Of a stretch of DNA of 64,000 nucleotides, positions 1 through 11,219 are shown piece by piece. Origin of the DNA: Coriaria nepalensis. Its lineage: Eukaryota; Streptophyta; Magnoliopsida; Cucurbitales; Coriariaceae. The notes beneath the pieces were generated by a model. The model ran no database searches. It was not told the origin of the DNA and saw only the letters and a program-made list of their open reading frames with translations. Made by a program: the position numbers and the translations under genes. The first letter of the stretch is position 1, and the number at the start of each line of letters is the position of its first letter. Location: the NCBI GenBank assembly GCA_027186245.1, contig CP114492.1:10630501-10694500 (forward strand). The letters are read 5' to 3'.

Positions 1-1501
1 GATCAGGTCTATAGTTAATCAGTTAACTGGGTATCCTAATTGTGTCAGTTTTTTCAGTTTTGTTTTTTTTTTTGGTTTTTTAATGAAATACTGGACAACG
101 CGTGCGCTTACATTGACGAATCGACGTGTAAGTTTCACTTGATTTATAATTAAATTACTTAAATCATTTAAGCATAACGCACGCCTGTGCTCCGAAATTG
201 TAATAACTGATTATATATAATAAATATAATTATGAACAAGTTGACTTATACGATTCCAAATACGGAATTTAGGTTTGTTGATGTTATAAAAGTCAATGAG
301 TCACGTCTTGAGTTTCTTAAAATTATATTAAATTATATTAAATGAATCCCGACATTTGAAAAAGTTGGTTGGGTCGAATTATTTGGTCATTTTAAAATAA
401 ATTGTTCATTATGTTTGTTTTTTATTTGTATTTTATTTATTTATTAAAAATTAAAAATTAAAAATTCCATAAGAATTATTGGAGCAAGGTTTTATAACGA
501 TAGACGTTAATTGGATTTCAAGAGGAATCAAAACAAGGTAATTAGATTAATACAAAATTTAACGAATCAAAAGCATTTATTAGATTCCGAATTGCATATG
601 CGGATATTCCATGTTAAACTTTTAAGTCTAATGCGACGTGTCGCCAGGATGCAACCAGAACAGAACAACAAAAAGAATAGTCCACAATTTCAAGCGTTGA
701 CTGATTTAAAGAAAAAATAAAAGAAAAGAAAAGAAAAAACTTTTGATTTAAGGCTCTGTTTGATGATATAAAAAGGAATAGAAATAAGAGGAAATCACGA
801 TTTCCTCTTCTTCATTTCATCCTCACCTTTGGCGTCGGTTGCGAGAGGTCAAAAGCCATCTATCCGGTGGCTTTCGTGGGCCCCAAAAGGAATTTTGGCT
901 TTCCACCCGCATAAATTCGTCGCGTTCCTCTTCTTTCCGTTCATTTCCTTCCATTCCTATTTTCCTTTAACCAAACAGAGCCCCCCATATTTGACTTTGA
1001 AACCTGAACGGAATTATTAAAAAGATCAAATAGATTTTCTTGGTCTCTAAATCGGAAATCTCTCAGTATGAGTTCCGCTACAACTACGGACTGTGGTCTA
1101 TAAATTGCTCACAGTTCTCGTTCATTAATCCTCAGAAACATTTGGCCAACCAAAAAAAAAAAAAAAAATCCTCATAAACAGTAAATTTTCCTTCTTCTTT
1201 TTTTGTCCCCTCCTTTTCTTTCTCATTTTGTTCCTTTTTCTCTTACTTTCTCGTGCAAGGATCTTTCCACAGGCAATCTATCTTACCGGAAATTCACAGG
1301 ATCCTCTTTCTCAACTGCGTATCACGGGGTTCGCTCTCTGCTCTTCTTTCACTTTTCAACAATTCACTTGATTTCGTCTTCTTGAATCAGCTTATGTTTT
1401 CACTCTTTAGTATAAATTTCCAGGATCGTTAACTGTTTGCAGTGAGTGTTTCAGGGTCTCGATTTTGTTTCTGGTCCCCTCTGTGTTAAGTAGACGGAGC
1501 G
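1..1501. other. upstream flank and 5' leader of the PEPC gene
   Basis: No gene is recognisable here. The first 500 bases are AT-rich. The stretch from about 1020 to 1500 looks like a core promoter and leader: a TATA box, then pyrimidine-rich leader sequence running to the PEPC start codon at 1502. Short open frames in this stretch have no family resemblance and often lack an ATG. Confidence 0.6.
1099..1105 (+). promoter_or_regulatory. probable TATA box of the PEPC gene
   Basis: TATAAAT lies about 400 bases before the PEPC start codon and is followed by a CT-rich stretch typical of a plant 5' leader. The distance implies a long leader or a leader intron. The transcription start was not determined. 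Confidence 0.45.
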
Positions 1502-4500
1502 ATGGCTACTGCTAAGAATCTGGAGAAGATGGCGTCAATTGATGCTCAACTGAGGTTGTTGGCGCCGAGCAAGGTTTCTGAGGACGATAAACTGGTTGAG
1601 TATGATGCCTTGCTCTTGGATCGGTTTCTCGATATTCTTCAGGATTTACACGGAGAAGGGTTAAGAGAAACGGTAATGTGTTTTAAATCTCGTTTCTTCA
1701 TCTCCTGATTTTACTTCTTCTCGATTGTTCTCCATTGCTTTTGCTTAGTGTGAACAGGAAGCGAAATTTCATGATCGCACATATTATATGCTGAACATCC
1801 ACGTCTCAAATTATAGATTTTCTAGGTCTTTTATGTGGATGCTGTCGAATTGATTGCTAGTGTCTATGAGATGATGCTGTGGTGTGGGTGATGAATCAAA
1901 ATAGCTGATTACTCTTTTATGATGTAAAATGGACCAGGTTCAAGATTGCTATGAGCTCTCTGCTGAGTATGAAGGGAAGCATGAGCCGGAAAAGCTGGAG
2001 GAGCTTGGAAATATGTTAACAAGTTTGGAACCAGGGGATTCCATTGTGGTTGCTAAATCTTTTTCCCACATGCTTAATCTAGCCAATTTGGCTGAGGAAG
2101 TTCAGATTGCTTATAGGAGGAGGATAAAGCTAAAGAAGGGAGACTTTGCTGATGAAGCCTCGGCTACTACTGAATCCGACATTGAAGAGACCTTCAAGAG
2201 GCTTCTGCAGTTGAACAAGTCCCCACATGAAGTTTTTGATGCTTTGAAGAACCAGACAGTAGATCTCGTCTTAACTGCTCATCCCACTCAGTCTGTCCGT
2301 AGATCTTTGCTTCAAAAGCATGCCAGGTTCATTCAATGCCTGCTTTGGTGTTTAGATTGAATTCTATAGGGAAAAAATATTTTCTTCCTTAATCTTCCCT
2401 ACTGATATATGTGTATTTTCTCGGTTCAGGATAAGGACTTGTTTGACTCAATTGTATGCTAAAGACATTACACCTGATGACAAGCAAGAGCTTGATGAGA
2501 GTTTACAGAGGGAGGTATGTATCTTCCAGAAAGGGGAAATTGTTCTTGTTTCAAGTAGAGTTCTAACTTTTTCCTGTGAAATTTCCTTGGTAAATGACCT
2601 TCAAAATCTTCATTTTCAATGTATTTCTTCTCATGCCAGATTCAAGCTGCATTCCGTACAGATGAAATTCGTCGGACTCCTCCGACCCCACAGGATGAGA
2701 TGAGAGCAGGAATGAGCTACTTCCATGAGACAATCTGGAAAGGTGTACCTAAGTTCTTACGGCGAGTGGACACTGCTTTGAAGAACATAGGAATAAATGA
2801 AAGAGTTCCATACAACGCTCCTCTTATTCAGTTTTCTTCTTGGATGGGTGGTGACCGTGATGGAAACCCCAGGGTTACTCCAGAAGTGACTAGGGATGTT
2901 TGCTTATTGGCTAGAATGATGGCTGCTAACTTGTACTTCTCCCAGATAGAGGATCTTATGTTTGAGGTATCAAAAAATTCTCTAATGGTTATGATACTGA
3001 TATGATATATTTCTCACCCATATGAGTCTGAAGGCGCTAACGTCTCCTTTTTCTTATTTTTGCTATGTTTTTTGTTTTCCCAGCTATCTATGTGGCGCTG
3101 CAATGATGAGCTCCAAGCTCGTGCTAATGAAATTCATAGGTCCTCAAAGAGAGACGTGAAACATTACATTGGTATGCAAGCTCTTTAAAATGTAGAGTTT
3201 GCATCAAAATATCAGATTTGGAGTCGTATTATTACAAAAGAATTCCAAAAAATATTTATTTCAGAGAGATGAGTGTGTCCCACTGTCCCTATTTGTTTTT
3301 GTTGGTTGGAACTTTGGTCACATCTGTCTCTAATATATATTATTCCTTTATATAATGCAGAATTTTGGAAACAGATTCCTCCAAATGAGCCTTATCGAGT
3401 TATTCTTGGTGATGTAAGAGACAAGCTGTACAGTACCCGTGAACGCGCTCGTCAATTATTAGCCACCGGGACCTCTGATGTTCCTGAAGATTCTACTTTA
3501 ACCAATGTTGAGCAGGTCTCTCCTTCATTGCTATTACTTACGACGTTATTAGTCCCAGTACTTTAGGCTTTTGCTACTAATCAACGAGTGTTCCATTTCA
3601 ATTGCTAGAACTTTTTACAACAGCACCTAAATACTATATATTTCTTTCCCCTTTGCAGTTCCTGGAACCGCTTGAGCTCTGTTACAGGTCACTCTGCTCA
3701 TCTGGTGATAAAAATATAGCTGATGGAAGCCTTCTTGATTTTCTAAGGCAAGTATCCACCTTTGGCCTCTCACTTGTGAGACTTGATATCCGTCAAGAAT
3801 CAGAGAGGCATGCTGATGTTATTGATGCCATCACGAACCATCTCGGGATTGGGTCCTACAAAGAATGGTCAGAGGAACGCAAACAAGAATGGTTATTGTC
3901 TGAGCTCAGTGGCAAGCGTCCCCTATTTGGCTCTGACCTACCCAAAACTGAAGAAATTGCTGATGTGTTAGACGCATTCCATGTCATTGCAGAACTTCCT
4001 TCTGACAACTTTGGTGCTTACATCATATCAATGGCAACATCCCCATCTGATGTGCTTGCTGTTGAGCTCTTACAGCGTGAATGCCGTGTGAAGAAGCCAT
4101 TAAGGGTTGTTCCATTATTTGAAAAGCTAGCTGATCTTGAGGCTGCTCCTTCTGCTTTGGCTCGTCTGTTCTCAATCGAGTGGTATAGAAACCGGATTAA
4201 TGGAAAGCAAGAAGTTATGATAGGGTACTCCGATTCAGGAAAAGATGCAGGCCGTCTCTCTGCAGCCTGGCAGTTATACAAGGCTCAAGAAGAACTTATT
4301 AAGGTTGCTAAACAATATGGGGTTAAGCTAACCATGTTCCATGGTCGAGGAGGGACAGTTGGAAGAGGAGGAGGGCCCACTCATCTTGCTATATTATCTC
4401 AGCCGCCTGAAACAATTAATGGGTCACTTCGTGTCACAGTTCAAGGAGAAGTTATCGAACAATCATTTGGAGAGGAGCATCTGTGCTTTAGAACACTTCA

Positions 4501-5522
4501 GCGTTTCACAGCAGCCACACTTGAGCATGGAATGCACCCACCTATCTCACCTAAGCCAGAATGGCGGGCCCTCTTGGATCAGATGGCTGTTATTGCAACC
4601 GAAGAATATCGCTCCATTGTTTTCAAGGAGCCCCGTTTTGTCGAGTATTTCCGCTCTGTGAGTACTTTTCTACTCAACTTGTTAAGAATCTAGTTATAAA
4701 ATTATTTTCTCTAATCTGGAAAAGGAAAAAAAAATATTGCAGGCAACCCCAGAGATGGAGTATGGTAGAATGAACATTGGTAGTCGTCCATCAAAGCGAA
4801 AGCCAAGTGGAGGAATTGAATCACTCCGTGCTATCCCATGGATTTTTGCGTGGACCCAGACGAGGTTTCATCTGCCAGTGTGGCTTGGGTTTGGGGCAGC
4901 ATTCAAGCATGCCATTGAGAAGGATGTGAGGAATCTTCACATGCTTCAAGAGATGTACAGTCAATGGCCTTTCTTTAGGGTCACTATTGACTTACTCGAG
5001 ATGGTGTTTGCAAAAGGAGACCCAGGTATTGCTGCCCTTTATGATAAACTTCTCGTGTCAGAACAGCTATTGCCCTTTGGAGAACGTTTAAGGAACAACT
5101 ATGAGGAAACAAAGCACCTCCTCCTTCAGGTAAAGATAGACTGCTTTGATTGATTTCCTGATTTCCTACCATCACTGTAATGAAATAGTTCATCTTCTTA
5201 TCTTGAGCTTGTTGATGCCGTAATGTAGGTTGCTAGGCATAGGGAGATTCTAGAAGGAGACCCCTACCTGAGGCAGAGACTCCGCCTCCGTTATTCATAC
5301 ATAACAACTCTCAATGTTTGCCAAGCGTATACATTGAAGCAGATCCGTGACCCAGAGCATGAGAAAGAAAGCCCGGAATATTCCAAGAAGTATCTAGAAT
5401 CTACTAAGCCAGCCGCTGAGCTTGTGAAGCTTAACCCCACAAGTGATTATGCGCCTGGGTTGGAGGACACCCTTATCCTGACCATGAAGGGTATTGCTGC
5501 TGGTATGCAGAATACCGGTTAA
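1502..5522 (+). CDS. PPC: phosphoenolpyruvate carboxylase, plant-type, C3-like isoform
   Basis: Cytosolic enzyme that carboxylates PEP to oxaloacetate. Nine coding exons join in frame: 1502-1672, 1938-2326, 2430-2514, 2640-2966, 3084-3171, 3361-3515, 3659-4657, 4743-5129 and 5229-5522, giving 964 aa, the usual plant-type length. The N-terminus has the regulatory phosphorylation motif around Ser12 ([11 protein letters not shown]), absent from bacterial-type PEPC, and the C-terminus ends QNTG as expected. Catalytic His172 sits in LTAHPTQS, and the glycine-rich loop [13 protein letters not shown] is intact. Residue 774 is Ala (WIFAWTQTR), where Flaveria C4 enzymes have Ser, and residue 884 is Arg, associated with malate-sensitive C3 forms. 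I infer a housekeeping, anaplerotic isoform regulated by phosphorylation and malate. No defects were seen. The next gene downstream is unrelated. Confidence 0.98.
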
Positions 5523-6228
5523 GGATTTATTATACAGGCCACGTGTCGGCTTTTATGCGCTTCCTAAGTTGTCTTGTTTTGTTTTGTAATATGTCTGTAT
5601 AAAATGAAGCCGCGGAGAGACACAATGCCATGCTGTCTACTTTTTCTGAACTATGCCAGCAGTCTTTGACAAGTACTCCACCAAAATAAGTTAATTCTGA
5701 AAGAATTTTTGTTCTTGTAAGGAATTACATAGCTTCGTTTCCGATTCAATAATGTTACCTTCTTACCTTCGTTATTGGTTGCTTGTAACATTTGGAAATT
5801 TGAAAGCCTACTTTGCTTGTCGCTACAACATTATCGGCTTGTTGCTACAACAGAGCAGTGGCCCCTGCTTCTCTTTCCAGAAAAGCGTTTGCTGGAAAGC
5901 AAACTACAAATTTTCCATATCAAAGAATGTCCTAAAGTTAGAGATGGTTGCAATAAATAAGATATAGAAATTTTTGGGTAAACTCGCTCTAACAGATAAA
6001 TCAGTTCATTATAAACAACTAAACATACATGTCGATATTACCGAATTTAATGGTCTAAAAAGGCCAACAATCTTTCCACTGAAAGAATACAATAATTAGC
6101 CGTACGTTTCCAGTCTATTTTCCTTTTCCTTCGAGCCAAACAGAAGGCTTTCCACCACGTAGATTAATGGACGCATCAAGAACAGCGTTTGATTCTTCAT
6201 TACAAACATAGATCCGTTAAGGCCGCGT
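5523..6228. other. PEPC 3' region and intergenic DNA
   Basis: The first 250 bases are T/G-rich and look like the 3' UTR of PEPC. The rest is AT-rich with no coding frame that resembles a known protein. Confidence 0.5.
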
Positions 6229-6692
6229 ATTAGTACATGTAAATGAATATGATCAATAATGAAGGTCGAGTACTCTATAAATGAATATATTTATGGTGTT
6301 GGACTGCATATAGTTTATGAATTTCATGCACCGATCAATTTCATATGTTTTTTATTGATAAATTCCAGATTAACAGCTATGATCAAAAGTCAACGCTCAT
6401 ATGGCAGCCGACTATAACTCTATATATACTACAAACCAGGGAGTTTTATATGCTATCTTCTTGACAAGTGGCCGCTTTCTATTGGTTGATTGTGCTAGGG
6501 CTGGCTCCACGCTAGCGCACGCCATGCATGTTCACTTTACTTAAACGTGCATTTAGAATCAGAAAGATCAATTTAGTCGGTGCATGAAATTCATAAACTA
6601 TATGCAGTCCAACACCATAAATATCTTCATTTATAGAGTACTCGACCTTCATTATCTAAAGCTTCTGATCATGTTCATTTACAAGTACTAAT
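6229..6692. repeat. inverted repeat (two arms of about 115 bp around a 230-bp spacer)
   Basis: The left arm (6229-6341) and right arm (about 6569-6692) are near-perfect reverse complements. Shared blocks include TGAAGGTCGAGTACTCTATA and GTTGGACTGCATATAGTTTA, with a few substitutions and a short insertion in the right arm. The structure ends about 35 bases before the HIPP start codon, so the right arm lies in that gene's promoter or leader. If transcribed it would fold into a long hairpin. It could be a foldback or MITE-like element or a local inverted duplication of the HIPP promoter. No clear target-site duplication was identified. Confidence 0.85.
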
Positions 6693-6726
6693 CATCAAGG
6701 ATTTCATCAAGCACACACACAAAATT

Positions 6727-7271
6727 ATGACGGTGAGCTACCTCGATCTCGATTTATCGATTAATTATCAACATATATATATATGATTAGTTTAAGCTTC
6801 ATCTTAATCTGTTTCAACTGTTTTTTTTTCTGATTTCATATGTTTTTTATTGATTAGACAATGGAGATGCGAGTACACATGGACTGCGCCGGCTGTGAGA
6901 GCAAGGTGAAAGCTGCACTTGAAAATATAAAAGGTGTAGACAGCGTTGAAACGGACATGGCCTTGCAAAAGGTGACCGTGACGGGCTGGGCTTGCTCCGA
7001 CCAGAAGAAGGTTCTCAAGAGGGTCAGGAGGACCGGAGTTAGGGCCGAGATCTGGGAGTTGCCTTACAATCCGAAGATCAACGGTCCGGTCGCTTATTTT
7101 GCTCCACCGCCTTCGTCTTCTTACAACTATTATAAACATGGTTCTGACAGTAACGCTCAGGGTTACTATAATCACCACGAGTATTCTTCAATTCATTCTA
7201 GTACTGTGTTTGGTCACCAGACCGGCGCTGCTTTCAGTGACGAGAACCCTCATGGTTGTTCTATTATGTGA
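6727..7271 (+). CDS. heavy-metal-associated isoprenylated plant protein (HIPP)
   Basis: Predicted metal-binding, membrane-tethered protein of 139 aa. The first coding exon is only six bases (6727-6732, Met-Thr); a GT-AG intron runs to 6857 and the second exon is 6858-7271. The N-terminus then reads MTTMEMRVHMDCAGC, matching HIPP relatives that begin MTT. One HMA domain covers about residues 5-70 with the metal-binding Cys pair in MDCAGC (Cys12, Cys15). A Tyr/Ser/His-rich linker follows, and the protein ends in a CaaX farnesylation box, CSIM. The family is linked to cadmium and zinc homeostasis and to stress responses. The specific partner is unknown. An inverted repeat lies immediately upstream. 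A model starting at the internal Met after the intron would lose only three residues. Confidence 0.9.
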
Positions 7272-7534
7272 TCATATACTACTTCGTTTTGACAAGCAAC
7301 ATGCATATGTATAACTGATATATGTATATTTTCTTGTCTCACAGAATGATTCAATGAAAATGATAAAGAGTTTAATAGACGCTACAAATTCAAAGCGTCG
7401 CCATTGTTCAAACTGGCGGTTGCTTGTTTTTAATATCCTCAATCCCACTTGTCTCTCAAACAGGCAGAACACTGAACATTAGAGTTGTTTCGTCCTTAAT
7501 TTACGCAGAAAGCACGACAGCAATTATGGTCCGA

Positions 7535-8348
7535 AAATTGAGATATCTTTCACGACGATGACGATTACTCCACCCGTGAATATGAACCCTCCATAAACAA
7601 CATAAATGGCGCCGTAGAAGATTCCAAGTCCATCAACTACTCATCTGGTGAACAACTATCCTCATCCCAATCACCTAATCATGAATCAACTGCCTTAAAT
7701 ACCCAACCCATAATTCAATCTCCTCCTTACATCAACATCGCTCCATTACCAATCTTTCATGGTGAACCCCACGAGTGTCCGATCATGCACTTAAGCCGGT
7801 TCGGAAAGGTATGCCGAGCAAACAACGTGTCGTCCCACGCCATAATGATGAGAATCTTCCCCGTCACGCTCGAAACAGAGGCTGCCCTTTGGTACGATCT
7901 TAACATCGACCCCTGACCTATACTTACGTGGGAAGAAATCAAGTCCTCATTCTTACACGCTTATAACAAGATCGAATTGGTAGAAGAATTACACTCCGAT
8001 CTTATGATGATCAATCAGGGCGAGGAGGAATCCGTCCGGTCCTTCTTTTTGAGGCTGCAGGTGATTCTAGCCAACTGGCCGGGACATGGATTTTCCGACT
8101 GTTTGTTAAGAGGGATATTTATCGACGGTTTGTTGGAAGATTATCAAAAATGGACCATGCCTCAAAAACCCGGTTCCTTAAAAGATGCGTTGAGTCTTGC
8201 CTTTAGGTTTGAACAAGTGAAGAGCATACGTGGAGGAAAGGTTAGCAGGAATTCGAAGTGTGGGCTTTGTGAAGGGAGGCATGAAGAGTTGGGGTGTGAG
8301 GTTAGAGAGAGAATGAGAGAGTTGTGGCGGAGGAGTAGGGAGGAGTAG
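7535..8348 (+). pseudogene. retrotransposon gag-like protein remnant
   Basis: A single frame open from about 7535 to the stop at 8346-8348, apart from one in-frame TGA at 7914-7916, encodes a retrotransposon gag domain (LTR-element capsid type). Diagnostic stretches are ALWYDLN, TWEEIKSSFL, VRSFFLRLQ and ALSLAFRFEQV. A Cys/His cluster follows (CGLCEGRH then C), resembling a zinc knuckle with altered spacing. There is no clear ATG, and I see no protease, reverse transcriptase, integrase or LTRs nearby, so this is not an intact element. It may be a solo-gag derivative or a decayed non-autonomous copy. A host-domesticated gag gene is possible, but the internal stop argues against it. Confidence 0.75.
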
Positions 8349-8838
8349 AAGGCGGTAGGGTTAGTTGATCGGGATGATCATCAATCAGTTAAGGGGAAGA
8401 AGAAGTGGCAGTAGCAGTGGATGGGGATAAGAAATTAGAGGAGGGAGAAATGATGGATAACTTGCAGCAGAAGAAGACTAAATCATGTCAGTGTTCGAAG
8501 CATCAATGCCGGAAGAACAAGTTCGAGAAGAACTATAGCTTCGTGTCTAGAACTTCTAATATTGAAGACTAGGGGACCCAAAAAAAAAATTAAAAAGAAC
8601 ACGTGGCACGCAGGTATTGGACAGGAGCGCGGGAAGTTATCCCCTCGTTCTCGGTTAATCAAAATCAAAATTTAAGGGGAAAAAAAAATTGTTGCAGAAT
8701 TACAAAGTACACGTTGAACGAGGGGTACGCGTTATTTACTAGATCCTTGCTTTCATCTTGTCCCCTCCCTCGATCTCTTCCAGCATGACTGAGCTTTTAA
8801 CTGTGCAAAATCCCTAGTTCTTCGATCTTAGGTCGGCC
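8349..8838. other. gag remnant tail and 14-3-3 promoter/leader
   Basis: Up to about 8570 the DNA is purine-rich and may be further gag-derived sequence: a CQCSKHQC cluster can be read but is interrupted by stops. The last 250 bases precede the 14-3-3 start and should contain its promoter and leader. No clear TATA box was identified. Confidence 0.4.
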
Positions 8839-10640
8839 ATGGCTTCCTCCAAAGAACGTGAGAACTTTGTTTACGTCGCCAAGCTTGCTGAGCAGGCTGA
8901 GCGCTACGATGGTTTGTCTTTCTCTCTCTTTGATTATTTTGCTCTTTATACTGCTTCTGTATTTGTTTATTTTTTTTCCTTTGTCTTTTTGTTGCTGTTT
9001 TACGTCTGTTTATTCAGACCAGGAACCTTTTTTTCCCCTTAATTAAGCTTGTAATGCTTCCTGATTTTTTTTTTTCTGTAAAGATCGTGAAGTTTCAGTT
9101 TATTAGTTGAACTTGAGGAACTTAGTTAATCTATATAGTGGTTTATACTTTGTCGCCTATATAAACAGGTCTGGATCTATAATTTTGATTTGATTTTTGA
9201 GCTAAGCTCTGTTCGATTCGTGGAAAATGATTCTCCGAATAAATTGATCCTTAATGTTTTATCAACGCAAATTTATTCTGTGTAAGAATCCTGTCTGTAA
9301 ACTAGGAAATCACTGAACTTGATAAATTGTGGGACTCTTTATCGCGATTTGTTGCTTTGATTGAAGCTGATTTTGGTTTCTCCTTCTTGCTCCTTGGTTG
9401 ATTTGGACAGAGATGGTTGATGCAATGAAGAAGGTTGCAGAGCTTGATGTTGAATTGACAGTTGAAGAACGCAACTTGCTCTCTGTTGGGTACAAGAATG
9501 TGGTTGGTGCCAGGAGAGCCTCATGGAGGATCCTATCATCAATAGAGCAGAAGGAAGAAGGAAAAGGGAATGAAGTAAATGCAAAACGTATCAAGGAGTA
9601 CAGACATAAGGTGGAGTCTGAGCTTTCAATTATCTGTGACGATATCATGAAGGTTATTGATGAACATCTAATCCCTTCAGCCTATGCTGGTGAATCAACA
9701 GTGTTTTACTATAAGATGTTAGTCTCTTTTCTCTTCTTTATTCAGTGCTTAGTTGGTTTGAGATACTGGACTGGTTCGGTTCTGAAATTCCCTCTGTTTT
9801 CAGGAAAGGAGATTATTATCGATACCTTGCTGAATTTAAGGCTGGCAACGAGAAGAAAGAGTCTGCTGACCAGTCAATGAAAGCATATGAGGTATGTTAT
9901 GAAATTTAATTATGTGACAACATCTTAGTTGCGAACTCTTTTCTCCCATTCATCTTCATTTTCTTTTAACTCAACTTTTGCTTTTATTATTATTATTATT
10001 ATTTTTTCAGGCTGCAACTAGCGCAGCTGAAGCAGATTTACCTCCTACACATCCTATCCGATTGGGTTTAGCTTTGAACTTCTCTGTCTTCTATTATGAA
10101 ATCATGAATTCACCTGAAAGGTTTGTAACATCCTATTATTATTATGGAGAAATATGTTTTCCTGATACACTTGATATGGAATCTGTATTTTGTTTCTCTC
10201 AGGGCCTGCCACCTCGCAAAACATGCTTTTGATGAAGCAATCTCAGAACTTGACAGCCTGAACGAGGAGTTATACAAAGATAGCACCTTAATCATGCAGC
10301 TTCTGAGGGATAACCTCACTCTGTGGACTTCTGACATCCCAGAGGGAGGAGGTGATTGTATAAATAATTAAGGACTTATTAAAGGATTTCCATGTTTACA
10401 CAATTAGCAAACTGATGAATGTTCCAATACAAATTTATAATTCTACATTCTTCGGAATTGTTTTCTGATATTTCCTCTGCCACTTGCTGCTGCAGAAGAT
10501 TTGCAGAAGATCAATGGCACTGCCAAGAATGCTGGTGGGGAGGATGTTGAGGTTAGCAACTACTCTCATACTTCTTAGAAGTAAATATCATTTTGATGTT
10601 AGACTGCCCTTCATATTTGTTTTTCGTTTTGTTGCAGTGA
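8839..10640 (+). CDS. GRF: 14-3-3 protein (general regulatory factor)
   Basis: Phosphoserine/phosphothreonine-binding adaptor acting as a dimer in cytosol and nucleus on clients such as the plasma-membrane proton ATPase, nitrate reductase and signalling factors. Exons 8839-8911, 9411-9717, 9804-9891, 10011-10120, 10203-10351, 10496-10551 and 10638-10640 join in frame to 261 aa. Signature segments are present: [33 protein letters not shown], the phosphopeptide-groove region around [15 protein letters not shown], and DNLTLWTSD near the C-terminus. The tail is acidic. The last intron falls between the final Glu codon and the TGA stop, so the terminal exon contributes only the stop codon. The isoform subgroup (epsilon versus non-epsilon) was not resolved. 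No defects were seen. Confidence 0.96.
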
Positions 10641-11219
10641 AGAAGCTATTGTCGTAAATGTCGCCGTTTCCAGTCAGAGATAATGAGCAAGACTTGATAA
10701 TTACCCCTACTGTTGAGCAGAAAGAGGGATCATTTAATTTGCTTTTTCCTCGTCTTTGTTATTGAGCATGTCTTGCCCAAACCCGCATTTCCTTTCAGGG
10801 TGTAGGTTATTCCACTTGATTGCTTATAGGCTTTTAGCTGTTCTTTCTTGATTTCATGAAAGTCAACACCCCCTTCTTGGATCAAGGTTTTCATCTTAAT
10901 CTTATGAATTTTCTATGCCTGATGTCTTTCTCTTGAGATATTGTTGGGTGAACTTATTTTACCGAACAATCTTAACAGTATATATAAGCTTCATACCATT
11001 ATATCGTACTTCAGTAATCTTGTATGCTTGAGATAGATGAGTGACAATGTCTATTGAAGAAATTCTCCTTTCTTATATGTTTATAATAATCTTGCACTTG
11101 CTTTTGACACTAGGATAGAACAAGAGAACTTTGATAATGACAATTGGTGAGAAGTAGGTAGTTATGAAAGAGAGGACAACATTTCTCATGAATTTCAGGA
11201 CTCGAAAATAGACCATTGT
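10641..11219. other. intergenic region between convergent 14-3-3 and TBL genes
   Basis: These bases should contain the 3' UTRs of the 14-3-3 gene (+) and the TBL gene (-), which converge here. No coding frame, RNA gene or repeat was recognised. Confidence 0.5.

Noticed and set aside
511..1020. Two short open frames in the PEPC upstream region
   Set aside because: Non-ATG starts, no homology, and position within promoter-like DNA.
6804..7178. Leftward open frame overlapping the HIPP gene
   Set aside because: Antisense to the clear HMA-domain coding exon.
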